Position numbers and translations under genes: made by a program. Positions 1 to 11,654 of a DNA stretch of 64,000 nt are shown here, one piece after another. Each line of letters opens with the position of its first letter. Position 1 is the stretch's first letter. The stretch is from NCBI GenBank assembly GCA_035610365.1, contig CM069432.1, forward strand, positions 111,867,529 to 111,931,528. Direction: 5' to 3'. This DNA is from Aquatica leii. Taxonomy: Eukaryota; Arthropoda; Insecta; Coleoptera; Lampyridae. A model generated the notes under the pieces. That model was not told where the DNA came from and made no database searches. It saw nothing but the letters and a program-made list of their open reading frames with translations.

Positions 1-999
1 TATGCATTGTTTTCCCATGAATGTATTCCTATTGTATAAATAAGTCTGTTTCTAAGGTTCGATTTTTTTAAAAGCAGGTAATATTTATTTGTAGTGTTAC
101 TTCTTTCTCTCTTATTGCGTACATAAAAATAATTATTAAATCTTGAAATTTTAAACAATTTTACAAAACACTCGGCTAATTTCTATATGAACGGTTTTGA
201 TTATTGTGTATATTATTAGCGATTATTAGTACTTATATTAGTAATGTTATTTAGTTCTAAAAGTAAATTAATTTTTTATAGTTGTCGGTCGAAAATTATT
301 TCCGGAGATGACTGAAAGCTAGCGTATGGTTCCGTTCTGCAACAACAAGAGTGAAAGGTTCTGATTTAAAACAGGCTTCAACTGTGATCTCGGTCGATTT
401 TGACTACTGAATGTCCAAAAAATTACTTAGCTATGTATATTTATGTATTTTATTAAATAATTTAGTTTTTATTTTAATTCATTTATAACTCATTTCTGTT
501 AATGACAAGTTAAAATATGTAATCTTTAGAAAATATATAAAACAACCTTTATGTAAAGTTCTCTATGATAATATAATATAGTCAATAAGTATATAATAGT
601 TGTTTTATATAGGTACTATTCTTCGAAAATAAATGATTCATGAAATTATAAGAATTCGTGTTTTAGTACATGCTACGGCTGTGGTATAAATAGTGTGGCA
701 ATTTCCAAACCCTTAAATATCATTTATGAAAGCAAAAGTTAAATCACTTTGATCATAAAAACAATTTTTAGAATATTTAAGAAATGTATTAAAGATAATT
801 CGGTATGTGCAATAAAGTATTATTTGCAATCGTTACAAAAACGAATCAAAACATTATCTCTCTTACAATTTTTAATTGACTGTGAAACGTACACACAAAT
901 GATCATTCTTATTCTTCAAAAACAATTGGAAATGATTTTGAGAAATCATTTATGGTGTAACAAAAGCTTATATAGAAACGATTAAAAAAATTTAACTAC
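1..999. other. AT-rich DNA without a recognisable gene
   Basis: No recognisable domain, RNA gene or element terminus was seen. The 78-codon open frame near 749-985 starts from a non-ATG codon and has lysine/isoleucine/leucine-rich composition as expected from AT-rich noise. Confidence 0.5.
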
Positions 1000-1257
1000 A
1001 GAAATGTTTGAAATTGTTTCAGAAACAATTCTATGAAACATTTTTTGTATTACTATGTTTAATTTTACAAATGATCCAAGAGTGTTCCGAAACTAACTTT
1101 CTGAATCAAACTGGACATCACTGAAATACATTTTTAAATCAATTCATGCTAATGATTTGTAAAAACGTTACAAAGCAGGGACATTGGCGAAATTGTAACA
1201 AAATTGAAACGATTCTGAAACAATTTTTCAATTTTGAAACAAATTTTTCTACTAGGG
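1000..1257. repeat. Terminal part of an element with iterated GAAAC words, ending CTAGTAGGG-like
   Basis: The stretch repeats the words GAAAC, GTTTC and AACAATTTT many times and stops at TCTACTAGGG (1248-1257). Read from the other strand the end begins CCCTAGTAGAAAAATTTG. This resembles the CCC-beginning termini seen at 23272, 43181/45847 and 62731. The opposite end was not found, so this is probably a truncated copy. The superfamily is unknown. Confidence 0.35.
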
Positions 1258-2259
1258 AAGTTAATCAACTATCGGGAGATGAAAATTTGTATTACATTGG
1301 CTTACTGTGACATTTATATACAATCAGGCCCGTGATGTATCGTATATGTTATAATTAACATACACATGTTATGTTAAAATAGCATCGTAAAATAACAGTA
1401 TTAGTAACATACAGATGTAAACCCTGTGTGATGTGTCATGTTTTTCAGGTAGACGTTATAGGGTACGGTATTTTACAAATGTTAAATTGGAAGCAAGTAT
1501 CGTTGTTCGCACAAAAGATAGCGGTATGCAAACACGATATAAGTTAGAAAAAAAATAGATTTTAGGATATCATGTTGCGTGGTATACGTTTTTATTATGA
1601 CTATCATGCTGCCGCCAGATTTTGAAATTTAGGTGTTTGTAACATAGTATTTACCTAATAAAATAAATTAGTTTATGGGTATTTCTAGAACCTTTTTGAA
1701 ATTTAAGCATTATGAATATTTGCGTTTCGTATTTCAACTTGAGTAGCTTAAAAATGGCACAACAATTAAAAACAACCAGGCGCTTTCAATATGAAAGTTT
1801 AATCGATTTTATGGAGGGAAATCGTATTTTAATTACGGGAAAAAACAAACCGTCGGAATCACAAAAGGATATGATCGGTCACGAAGAATTCTTCGTTGTA
1901 TATTTTTTTAATTTCTAAAATTTAATGAGTAAACAAATATAATCTAATCTAATCTAATCTAATAAGTAATTTGTTATACTACATACCTTCTCTTAACATT
2001 AGAGAGTTTTTGCGCAAAGTAAATGCAAATACGGTAAACGTTAAAATCAGTACTGCGCGCGCTCTTTGTGTTACGTACACAGGCATAGGTATACTTTCCA
2101 AGAGGTTATATCATAAGTAAGATTATATTAAAGCATAACTTTTTCTTGAAATAGAAGTCACTAGCTGCAGGAATCATGTTGTGGTCACGACAGCGACTAA
2201 GAAAGGGAAAATTGCACAAAACTTTGACGAGTTTGTGGCAAATCTCTTTGGTTCCCGGT
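1258..2259. other. Non-coding AT-rich stretch
   Basis: No gene was seen. The stretch contains a short pentamer microsatellite at 1941-1964 and a slightly GC-richer patch near 2040-2120. The open frame at 1712-1918 matches no family I recognise. Confidence 0.45.
1941..1964. repeat. (AATCT)n microsatellite
   Basis: About four and a half perfect copies of AATCT stand in tandem. The unit is a pentamer but not the insect telomere repeat TTAGG. Confidence 0.85.
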
Positions 2260-2700
2260 TATTAGTCATTTATCGAAAACACGCCCCCTAGCAACCGTAA
2301 CGCAATCAGGGTGACGATGCTTTTCTTTTAAATACGGAGACTATTTCTTCTTAAGTTACTTCTACGGAGTTTAGAATCTGGCTTGGTTCACAAGTTGATT
2401 ACCTAACTCGGTAGTGGTTCTTTGTTAGATTTTCGTTTGATTTTTTAAGTTATTGTTTTCTTTCTTACCTTTTCAGAGTTTAGATTATGGCTTGTTTCAC
2501 AAATGGATAACCTAACTTTTGAAAAGTTCTTAGTTAGATTTCGATTGCTTGTTTGAGTTTTGCGATTTATCTCACGCCCTGATGAAACCCTTTACGAAAG
2601 TGGGCGAAACGTTGGCAGCTTCGGTTGCAACAACAATGACAGGGTCTAAACCCGGAAGACATTCTAATGTTTGATGATGTTTTGAGCTTTGACATAAATT
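2260..2700 (+). mobile_element. Penelope-like element terminus with hammerhead-like core
   Basis: The signature is CTGATGA (2580-2586) followed within 30 bases by CGAAACGTTGG, with a possible stem (CCCTTT pairing with AAAG-GGG) between them. CTGATGA-stem II-GAAA is the hammerhead ribozyme core, and Penelope-like retroelements are known to carry such ribozymes in their terminal repeats. Stem I and stem III partners are not obvious, so the fold may be decayed. The sequence also contains two diverged copies of a segment of roughly 100 bases (GAGTTTAGAATCTGGCTTG near 2370 and GAGTTTAGATTATGGCTTG near 2480), suggesting internal duplication. No RT reading frame adjoins it. Confidence 0.45.
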
Positions 2701-4452
2701 GCTTTCATCGGTTTACTTCCCATATTAAATGCTTTAAGTAATATTTTTCAAACTAATTAATATTTTATAAATTAAATTATGATTGACGTTTATGCATTTA
2801 AAAAATAAACGTAGAAACTACACAAATTTAAATTAATCCAACATTGTTGATAATGATGATGTTATGTAAGATTGAAATTATTTATAAGTACTTTAAAATG
2901 ATCACTTTAAAAAACAATACCTTATAGTAAGAATTAAAAAAAAATATTTAATAACGATGAATATAAACGCCAAAAATGAAACATTAAGTTGTAAACACAA
3001 ATATGTGTACGAATTAAAAATTTCATTAAAAAAATTTCAATTCAATTGTTTTGCTACTACAAATTTTAAAATGCAGTTCACATATTTTTCGGATCATTTG
3101 TTTGCTTAGGAGCGCTGTACTAATTAATTGTTTTACTTGTTTTTTTTTGTTTGAATCTTTTTCTACTAGAAATTGGTAGAATAGGGTTTAGAAATTTTAG
3201 CATTACAATAAATAAGAACATAAAGTTATTCGCATAACAAAAATTGTTTTGAAACTGTACTATTGAAATCAACAAGGTTTTATTATGTTAACAAATTATT
3301 TTTAGTATCTACTTAGAAGTGATTGACTTGAACGTCATTCTATTTCAATTGCTCTAATTATATTCATTCATACAAAACTTGACCTTCACAAATACAGATA
3401 ACCATAGCAGTAAGTAGTATTAATAACATTGGGTATTTTCCATCCGAACAAATGCACGTAAATTATTTACTTTATCACATCTATCTTATAATTTATTTTT
3501 AAAAATATATCTGTAGATTACATTTTCAGCACTTCAACAGAAACGTGTCCATTAGATGAATCATTTAAATATTTGAAATAAAAAAAAAACATTTATGCGA
3601 AAGGAATATAAAATTATCTAAAGTGCCAATAGTTTCAGAGTTCTGAGAAAATTTTATTTTTATTGTATGATTTAGATCTAAACGTCAATACTTTGAGTTA
3701 AACTGAACGTCATTTGTTTTTAGTAAATATTTAACATTTTTACTCATCATATACATTTTTAAAAGTGCAAAAATAATAATTTTACTAAATTAAAACTTGT
3801 TTTCAAAAATTCATTAAAACTCATTAATTTTTGAAATATAAATATTTCTGTTTTCTGTTTTTTAAAGACTAAAATGTTTTTTTAAATATTTCATTACATT
3901 ATTAAAAGTAGAAATGTTTTCTATTATTTATTTGTCTGGCTTTTGATACAAATTAATTTAAAAAACTTTCACGCCTTTGTTGTTGCAGATTATACAATAA
4001 TTGCTAACATCTAGCTGTACACACGACATAGTCTATTACTTTGAGTCAGCATACAGGCCACGTTTGATCTACGGAAAAAAATTATTATTTGGTTAGAAAA
4101 CAACTATTACAGCCGATTTATTTAATTATAAGTTTTGTTTAACTGATTATGTCTATATTTCAGCTGTAAAGTATAAAATATGTTAATAGTTTATGCATAT
4201 GATATATGCATAAAAGTTCTGTCATCACTTGAATCTAATGTTAATCGCCTTTACAAATACAAGTTTTAAAAAGATGTCATATACAACATAGAACAGTAAC
4301 TTTTAACTTTTCTGAGGATCAGACAAAAATAAATTTTTCCACTTTCTTAAAAAATGTGTTTCTGTTTTAGTACTCAAGTTATGGAAATCTATATAATATT
4401 ATGTATTTATTATAAAACAATATACATATATAAACTACTTGTATATATATAT
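2701..4452. other. AT-rich DNA, nothing recognised
   Basis: No coding, RNA or transposon signature could be supported in this 1.75-kb stretch. Confidence 0.5.
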
Positions 4453-4816
4453 TGAAACGTTCTCAAATTCAAAAGCCTTCTTGAAGTTGTTATCTATCTT
4501 CTAGAAGGTATACCGAAAGATATGGAACATTCGAGAAGGATTTCCAAAATGTGTATAAATACGGAACAAACAAATCGTAGGTCAGCTATTTCTGTAATTC
4601 GAAAACGGCACCTGGGACGTGACTTTAACGTAAACAATAAGCGTTAAACAAGTGTGTGACTTTATCTTATTTTCGTGTAAGTGATAGTGTTATACATAAA
4701 TTATAGTGTAAGTGTGTTTATTACATTTCCTTAGATTTAACTAGTTTGGTTAGTTTAAACGTGTATATATTTTTAGTATAAATTAATTATTTTTAATAAT
4801 AATAAAATTCGTTACA
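4453..4816 (+). mobile_element. Solo LTR fossil with heat-shock-element-like promoter
   Basis: The sequence begins TGAAACGTTC and ends CGTTACA (TG...CA), with ATAT on both sides as a possible 4-bp target duplication. It contains GAA/TTC pentamer arrays (TTCTAGAA at 4499-4506, GAACATTCGAGAA at 4525-4537), a TATA-like GTATAAATA about 20 bases downstream, and AATAAA close to the right end. This order (promoter, TATA, polyadenylation signal, TG...CA ends) is that of an LTR. A homologous copy lies inverted at 61694-62147. No internal region adjoins it, so it is read as a solo LTR; the superfamily cannot be named. Divergence between the copies suggests an old element. Confidence 0.6.
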
Positions 4817-5239
4817 ATATGTACATATCAAACAATACGATAATTTTAATAGTTACATTATTATTTTTTGTTTGGAATAATGCCTTTTACGCGAGGCTTT
4901 TTTTTGAAAACTTGAGCTAATAGTTGGATTTGAGTGATTTCTGTATTTTTTTGTAAAACAGTGTAAGTAGTAAAAGTATTTCCTTAAACCAAAAAGACGC
5001 AATATACCGTATCCGATAAGATGCTAAGAATTCGTCGTATAGTATATTAGTTAAACTACCTCTATTTAATAAAATAATTACATGTTTGATTAATTGCAGT
5101 TAATTAACTTATGAGGTCATCATAAAGCAAATGGTATGGTATATATGTTTAACAAATTAAATTACTGACAAAAAGTAAATAAAATCTAGTTGCTTACATA
5201 GTGGCATTACTGATGTCAAATATTAGTTACTGCAAAAAT
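4817..5239. other. AT-rich DNA, nothing recognised
   Basis: No feature was found between the solo LTR and the mariner-type scrap. Confidence 0.45.
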
Positions 5240-5386
5240 CTGGCTGCTCAAATCACCTGATCACAATCTCTTGAATTTTTTGTTTAGGGTGCGATTAAAA
5301 AAGTCTATTTAGTTCCAGATCTTTGGAATCGTATTGTTATAGCATTTACGGAAATCAAGCAAGTTCCTGAAGTATTTAACGAATAA
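5240..5386 (+). pseudogene. Tc1/mariner-type transposase C-terminal scrap
   Basis: A plus-strand reading gives SPDHNLLNFLFR, and after a one-base frame change GAIKKVYLVPDLWNRIVIAF, ending at a TAA (5384-5386). This corresponds to the family motif in which S-P-D-x-N/T-P-x-D-F-F-L-W-G is followed by a Lys-rich, Tyr-containing segment near the C-terminus of mariner and Tc3-like transposases. The proline and aspartate expected after the first Asn are changed (NLLN), so the catalytic end is lost. It is about 50 codons long against roughly 340 for a full transposase. Nothing upstream is recognisable and no TIRs were found. The call rests on this one motif. Confidence 0.5.
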
Positions 5387-6949
5387 TACAAATGTCTGTA
5401 TTACATCAAACAAATCCTTTACGTAACTTACTTTGAGCAGTTATTACAAAATGAGCGATGGTTTTAGAAGTATAATTTAGGAGAAAAAATCCTATTATTG
5501 TAAAATTATGTATTACTAAAATAAAGCGGAAATATCTACAGAAGACAATAAAATTGTTGTGACAATTATTGATACAAGTGTCAAACGAATTTATCGTAAT
5601 TAAGAGAATTGTTCTCAAAATAAAACTCGCATAAACGTAAATTGTAACAATTTGAACTTGAATCTGCAAACAAGGAACTCAAAACTGTTAAAAACCGTTA
5701 ACAGAAAATTTACAATGAAATAATCAGCAATGTCTCCACGACAAAGAAATCATCACCGTTTGGTTCGGTTGCAGTTGGTAAAGAATGAAATATGTTATAT
5801 TTTACCCACAAGCCATATGCTAAATTTAATTACTAGTAAATAAGTTAAAAAAACAACCCGGTTTGATTGTTTTTGTAAAAAAGATTCTAACGTGGTTTAA
5901 GCATAGTGTGGTAACCAGCGACAAATTAAAAAAAATCAAATTTAAAACTTATCCCGTTTGTTAGAACCAATGTACTTTCAATGGTAACTGCCAAAGACAT
6001 TGTAGACTTGATTGAGGTATGATGATACTCTGCGCCCGAATAAATAACTATAACTTGTGTAGTATATAGTGAAAAATATCATACTAGCAGTAACGTTAGT
6101 TTTCTGACTGGGACATCAAACATAAAAATATCTGTCTTTATCCTAAACAAATCATTGGAGGAAATCTGAAACAAAATATAATATCTAAAGTTAAACGGCA
6201 CTTGTCTGTAGAATTTGTAAACATTTTTGCTGTTTCTAAACTACTGTAACCGAGTTTAAAACCATTTATTTCTAGAAACTTAAAACATGTTCAACTGTAA
6301 TTAAAATGTCAACAATTTGTTTAACACTGAAAAACGCATGTCATTTAGAATAAAAGACATTGAGGTCATTATAGGGTACAAGAAAACTACATAAGAGCAG
6401 AATATAATCTGTGGAACGATCTTCAGAAAAGAAATTGGTAATTTACTCAGAACAAATTATGTGCTACAATTATTAGACTACCTTAAAAACTAGTTCATTG
6501 GTTTAAGTGATAAAACACTGCGTGTAAAGTATCGTTATTGGTGCTACTTACCCAAAATGCACTAAAACATATAGGCTGCATGTAAACGCTATCAACAGCT
6601 GCAACATTGTCTTCTAAAGTTTTTACTTTTTGTAATGGCGCAAGATACATACATAAGAGAAATTGTATTATTGTATAAGTGTCAAAATTTAGACGTCGAA
6701 TTTATACTTGACAGTTTACATTTCTTCAAATTTGCGTTTGTAATATTTACTAACTAACTAACAACTTTATAGTTTTCTACATGTGGGCTAACTCGTACGT
6801 AGTTCCGTTTCTACAAGATGGCGTTTAGCATCAGATTTATTATAAACATTGATATTGTCCAATACAATAAAAGGATAGCCTCATTAAAAAGTAAATGAAG
6901 AGCGTATGTTGAGACTAAAAGGTCTTCTTGGTTTGGATCATGTTGATGT
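5387..6949. other. AT-rich DNA without supported genes
   Basis: No recognisable gene was found. A TGACTGGG at 6105-6112 resembles the CCCAG-type termini seen elsewhere, but without supporting repeats it is not called. The minus-strand open frame at 5406-5669 matches nothing known to me. Confidence 0.45.
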
Positions 6950-7420
6950 TGTAACCGAAGTTGCCAAAGTGTAAGAAATTAACCTTTGAACGAAGAAAAA
7001 ATGTGATAGATTTTACCAGGGTTTAATACCTACTTTACGAAGAAGTTTTCTTATTTGATCTATGACCTTATAAATTTAAAGTAATAATCTCAATTTTGGA
7101 TTGGAGTAAGAAGTAGAAATGTTTTTAGGTACTTGAGTACGCGTATGTAAACGACGATTTATAACTGCCTGAATTACCCGCTTCATATAACTATTGTTTG
7201 CTAAGGTTCTAGTAAGATGACGGAGTTCCAAATTTATGTTCTCGGGTTGGCAAATAGAAAAGAGCACGATAAATCAAAGATTCAATAAAAGAACGTTTCT
7301 GCGCCGGATGATAAGACAAAGGATAAATACATCTGTCTGTATGTGTGGGTCTGCGATAACAGAATGGTCTAAAAATTTATTTGTTGCAATCCCTAACACA
7401 AAAAGTTACGTATCATGAAT
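6950..7420 (-). pseudogene. Penelope-like retroelement pol fragment (RT-to-endonuclease linker)
   Basis: On the minus strand a frame reads YRRPTHTDRCIYPLSYHPAQ and continues, after a frame change near 7265, into SICQPENINLELRHLTRTL and a Lys/Arg-rich segment down to about 6950. The Y-R-K-P-T-H-T-D-R-Y motif and the following S-H-H-P-x-x-x-K block are characteristic of the region after the RT in Penelope-like and related GIY-YIG-encoding retroelements. The catalytic RT motifs and the GIY-YIG domain are not visible here. Several frame breaks show it is dead. The element runs leftward in the window. Confidence 0.65.
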
Positions 7421-7834
7421 TTTTACAACAGGGATTTTGCATGTCGATCCAGTCGATATGTGTATTATATATATGTTACTACGGCTTGCTAACGATTCCC
7501 AAAGCAGATTCTTTCTTTGATATCATAAAAGTAAATGCCCTAGCCAAGTCGTTTAAATTAATACATTGTCTAGAATACCTCTGCCGCAGTGGCTTTGTAT
7601 TCAATATTGCCAAATGCTAATTTTTATACTGGGTATAGAAAGAGACAATCGTGGGCTACGTTATTAGACAATGTAGGCGGATATCTTAACTTTGAAACGC
7701 CACAGTGGATGGAAAGTATGTATTGATGCAGAAAGCTATGTTGGTTGTGTCACATAAAATTGAAACGGCCAAAAAGATTGAAACGAACAATATCACCATA
7801 ATTTTTTTACAGCAGACAACAACACTCAGACAAA
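7421..7834. other. No supported gene
   Basis: Possibly further decayed sequence of the Penelope-like fragment to its left, but no motif survives. The open frame at 7381-7620 on the plus strand is not recognised. Confidence 0.35.
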
Positions 7835-7883
7835 GTGTGTGTGTGTGTATGTTTGTGTGTATCTGTGTGTGTATGTGTGTGTT
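7835..7883. repeat. Imperfect (GT)n/(GTAT)n microsatellite
   Basis: About 49 bases of GT dinucleotides are interrupted by AT steps. The apparent Val/Cys-rich open frame across it is an artefact of the repeat. Confidence 0.9.
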
Positions 7884-8030
7884 CTATCAAAAGATGGTTC
7901 TGATAAAAAACAACCGAAGTGGGCATCCCTCATTTTTAGCAGTTTTTTTTTATATAATGCGGGTATGTAAATTATTTGAAATATTTTTACAGTTTTCCTA
8001 ACAATTTATTCAAATAAAAAATTTTTAATA
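7883..8030 (+). repeat. Direct repeat copy A
   Basis: It shares with 8311-8478 the order TCTATCAAAA..ATGG..TGATAAA, a short run of T then TATATAAT, GTATGTAAATTA, ATTTTTACAGTTTT and CTAACAATTTATT. The copies are about 430 bases apart and moderately diverged. They are probably parts of one interspersed repeat family or its paired ends. Confidence 0.6.
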
Positions 8031-8044
8031 ACATTACACTTTAT

Positions 8045-8100
8045 TAGCTATTTGGTTTATAATTTAGAGTAAATTCCATATATGATCTAGGTTCGAATAC
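8045..8100 (+). promoter_or_regulatory. Possible tRNA-like pol III A and B boxes (SINE remnant?)
   Basis: TAGCTATTTGG (8045-8055) resembles an internal A box and GGTTCGAATAC (8090-8100) a B box, at a spacing normal for tRNA-derived promoters. There is no cloverleaf, so this is not a tRNA gene. A tRNA-derived SINE head is possible, and so is chance. Confidence 0.2.
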
Positions 8101-8310
8101 TGCCAGCCGCATTCTTTTTAATTCCATATCTTGAAGGAAAAGCAAGATACCTTAAAATTAATATTTTTTTTTATATTCATGTCACTTGTTTATACACGGA
8201 GTGCTGCATCTTCCTTACATTATCTTTGAACGTACCCATGATAACTTTTAAGCCAAAAGTCCTAGTAAATTGAAATTTGGTATGGAGTTGGCTTTTCATA
8301 TTCTCTCGGA

Positions 8311-8478
8311 TCTATCAAAATATGGGTTTGATAAAGAAACCGTAAGCTAGTGTATCCGCCATTTTAAACAGTTTTTCTTATATAATTTTGTATGTATGTA
8401 TGTAAATTAATCGAATTATTTTTACAGTTTTTTCTAGAGATACATTTTTCTAACAATTTATTAAAATAAAAAAAATAG
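8311..8478 (+). repeat. Direct repeat copy B
   Basis: This is the second copy of the repeat at 7883-8030, with the same order of blocks plus a short GTAT expansion (8390-8402). It is not coding. Confidence 0.6.
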
Positions 8479-9606
8479 TTGTAAGTCGGCATCGCAAATC
8501 TCTTGAACATTAATGCTAACATTTTTTGTTGTTGTGATACAATTCAGCATTTAAACCGATTTAATCGACCCCCAGGGGTCTATGACAACCTGCAAAGAGT
8601 CTACGTCAACATAAAAAAAATTTGAGGGCTCATGAAATGAAAATGGGGGTCCACGATAATGGATCTCAACATACATTGATAGTACTATTTATTTACATTA
8701 TACTATCTTATAATATAAAGACATATATGTGTACATTATTTATAAACGTACCTATGAAGTAAAAAATTTATTATATATGTTTAAAAATTGTGTAAGTTGT
8801 AGGATGTAGGCATTTGTTTTGTGGTCGCAATACGTTTTGAACTTGTAAAAACCTGCACATAATGATATACCAGTATCATCTTAAGACAAATACGTTTATT
8901 CGCTTCCTAAATCTTGAAAAGAAAAGTGCTAAGAAAATATTAAAAAAAAATATAAACTGGTAGTTTATCACACAAATTATAGTGAATCAGTGTTATTTTT
9001 TGTTTGAGAGTGCCGGAGAAAACTAAGTACATTATTTTTTATTAAATTTTAGTTTTGAACTCGTAGTTACCAAAGATAGATAAATTACGCCAATCATGAC
9101 TTTAGTTATTAGTAGTTTAATATTCAAATCATGCAAAATTACACTAGTACTCTTCAATAGTTTCTTTTTCAAAGTTTCAACAATCGTTAGTAATCACAGT
9201 GCCATCTCCGAACTAATTGCTGCAAGGAGATGTTTGGGTTATGGAATGTTTTCGGAAAAATCTAAAAAAAGACAACTGTACATACATATTACGTATGTAT
9301 TTTATTATTAACATACAATATGTCACCACTTGAGATAAATTAAGAAAGTAAGAAATCTACAAGTGTACAGATGCGTATTTTTTGAAGAATTTAAATGTTT
9401 ACATATAGGAAACATATTAAAAAAAATAATTTTGGAATTAAACTACATATTTTGGCCGATCACATAAATAAATATGTATGTGTGTCAATATTTACTTATT
9501 TACGACTTTGCTAGGCATTTATTATTCTTTTATAAATACATGTATTTTATCAAATAACTTTACAAAAAAAAAATAAAAAAACTGTACTTTTGTCCATTGG
9601 TCGTTA
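8479..9606. other. AT-rich DNA without supported genes
   Basis: No gene or element could be supported. The 71-codon open frame at 9096-9311 has no recognisable motif. Confidence 0.45.
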
Positions 9607-9674
9607 CACTGTGGGCCAGTTCGGATTACTGGAATGTTCAGATTACAGAAGTTCGGATTATGGATATTGCACTG
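9607..9674 (-). mobile_element. pogo/Tigger-like terminal inverted repeat end
   Basis: On the minus strand the end reads CAGTGCAATATCCATAATCC, followed by repeated TAATC(C/T)GAAC words and a matching TA at 9675-9676. CAGTG...TAATCCGAAC with TA duplication is typical of Tigger/Jerky-type (pogo) termini. The other end and the transposase were not found, so this is a fragment or half of a MITE. Confidence 0.5.
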
Positions 9675-10033
9675 TACATACTTCTCTATATTAAAATTAA
9701 AATTTTGCATTATTGCTAAAGTGGAACCAGTGAATTTTTACAGATGACAGTCGAATGTACGTAGAGATAAATTGCATAACAATTTGTTATTATTATTCGT
9801 TGTATAATATTTTATTTTAACATTTTTTGTCATGTTACTTTTCTTTAAATTTCCATCGTATCAAAACCTTAAGTAACATTCATAACATTCCTCTTCTCAC
9901 ATTCATTTATAATGGCTGTACGCCTATACCTGCCATTAAATCTAAGACCCTACAATATAAATTTGACTTTGATTTTTTAATATACAGCTGCTAGACTATA
10001 TGTCTTATTTAAATAGTTTAATTTTGCCCACAG

Positions 10034-11025
10034 ATGACTGACGCCATGTCCGAATCTAAAAACAAATGTAGACAGTACAGTTTTGATTATTTGAAACTTG
10101 GCTTCATTCCATCATTGTCGGACGAACAATTGCCTATGTGCCTTTTATGCAACAAGGTTTTGGGCAATGACGTTATGAAACCATTTAAGCTACAGAATCA
10201 TCTAAGAAGATGCCACCCTGATAAAACAGATACAGATTTGAAATACTTTCAAACACTCAAACATAAACTTCAGAAGAGACCCACGCTAGACAGAATGTTT
10301 GCTTCGACGTCACAACAAAACGATGATGGTTTGCGGGCGTCTTACAATATCTCGCTACTTATAGCAAAATCCAAAAAACCGCATACTATTAGAGAGAAGT
10401 TAATTTTGCCAGGCGTTGAAAAAGTTTTAAAAACTGTTTTACACAAACCTGCATCTGATATCATTAAAAGAATTCCCTTAAGCAACAGTACTGTTACAAG
10501 ACGTATTGATGAAATGAGTTCTGATATTGAAAGCTTCTTGTGTAATTATTTGCAAACGACCCATTTCTCTATACAACTGGACAAGTCAACTTTACCTGGT
10601 AATGCAGCATTATCATTGGCATATGTTCGTTTTATTATGAATAAAAAAATCTACGAAGAACTGCTCTTTGCAAGAACTCTGACAACCGACACTAAAGGTG
10701 AATTAATATTTCATGTTGACTGACTGAACTAAGTACAAATAAAGAACTTAAGGTTTAGTTTAAAAACGGATATCAGCAACTTTGGCTCCAAAACAACATA
10801 CCCGTTACTTATCCCGTATTATGGAATATAGCGAGGAAATTTTTAATTTCCTTGCCATCGTCATACCTAGTGGAAAGGGGGTTCAGCGCTGTTACCAATC
10901 TCCTAACGAAAAAAAGAAACAGACTGGACATCATTAGCCGAGGAGATGTAAGATTAAACCTTACAAAATTGACACCAAATGTTGATAATTTATTATCAAA
11001 GCATCAGGTTCATCCTTCTCACTAA
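10034..11025 (+). pseudogene. hAT transposase, ZBED5/SCAND3-like, internally deleted
   Basis: A 229-codon frame (10034-10723) opens with ATG just after a splice-acceptor-like TTTTGCCCACAG, usual for this family. It contains a BED-type zinc finger (CLLCNK..., ending HLRRCH, residues about 37-62), then KRPTLDRMFASTSQQNDDGL and the start of the RNase H-like core, IQLDKSTLPGNAAL, where the first catalytic Asp is kept but the following Glu is Lys. After 10723 the reading frame shifts and jumps to the C-terminal hAT dimerisation region: YPVLWNIARKF, SYLVERGFSAVTNLL, KRNRLDIISRGD, ending KHQVHPSH and TAA at 11023-11025. The middle of the catalytic domain is missing, by my estimate roughly 300 residues, and a TAG lies in the C-terminal frame at 10756-10758. 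It is therefore a deletion derivative. TIRs were not identified. Confidence 0.88.
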
Positions 11026-11654
11026 AAACATTTTATTATTTTATTTTTATTTTATGTTACGTATATTTTATATAACAGATACAAAATTTTATTTTGAGTA
11101 GTTTTAATTTAAATTCAATTAATAAATGTATAAAACTTAACATGTGTTTTTACTTTTATTCTTTGATAATGAAAATATAGAAATATAAAAATAATGTGAG
11201 TAATATAATCTGTCTTGAAGTTTCTGACTCAAAATTCATCGTTTCCTAAAAAAAATCAAAATTTAAAAATGTACAATTATTGTGAAAATAATTTATAAAC
11301 TTAAATACCTCTGTAATACTTTGTATATAAATGTATATAAAAAGATGTTATATAAATTAAAGTAAAAATGACAAGTACTGTAGATCAAGCATTTACTATA
11401 CAGGATGATGCAATTAATGAAGCGTTTAATTGAAACCAAAATCGTTGTTGCACATACACGGTTACCGTCAGCAATAATTTTGCATTGTTATAGAAATATT
11501 AATTGTTTCTAATACTCCCTTTATTTTGTTTGTAAACCACCTTTATGACATTTGATCAATTTTATTTGATAACTTGCTTTTTATTATTTCCATATCGCCC
11601 TTTTGCTTTTAGTAATTACGTTTTTATTGTTTTTATTATTACCGACTCGGAGGC
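11026..11654. other. AT-rich flank between hAT and Harbinger elements
   Basis: This is probably the 3' untranslated part of the hAT element followed by unrelated AT-rich DNA. No hAT terminus could be placed. Confidence 0.4.

Noticed and set aside
749-985. 78-codon frame as a small gene
   Set aside because: Non-ATG start, composition dictated by AT content, and no recognisable motif.
6090-6112. Another CCCAG-type terminus (TTTTCTGACTGGG)
   Set aside because: Without neighbouring iterated words or a partner end the eight-base match is too weak.
8045-8100. tRNA gene
   Set aside because: Only A-box-like and B-box-like words are present; acceptor, anticodon and T-arm pairings cannot be drawn.
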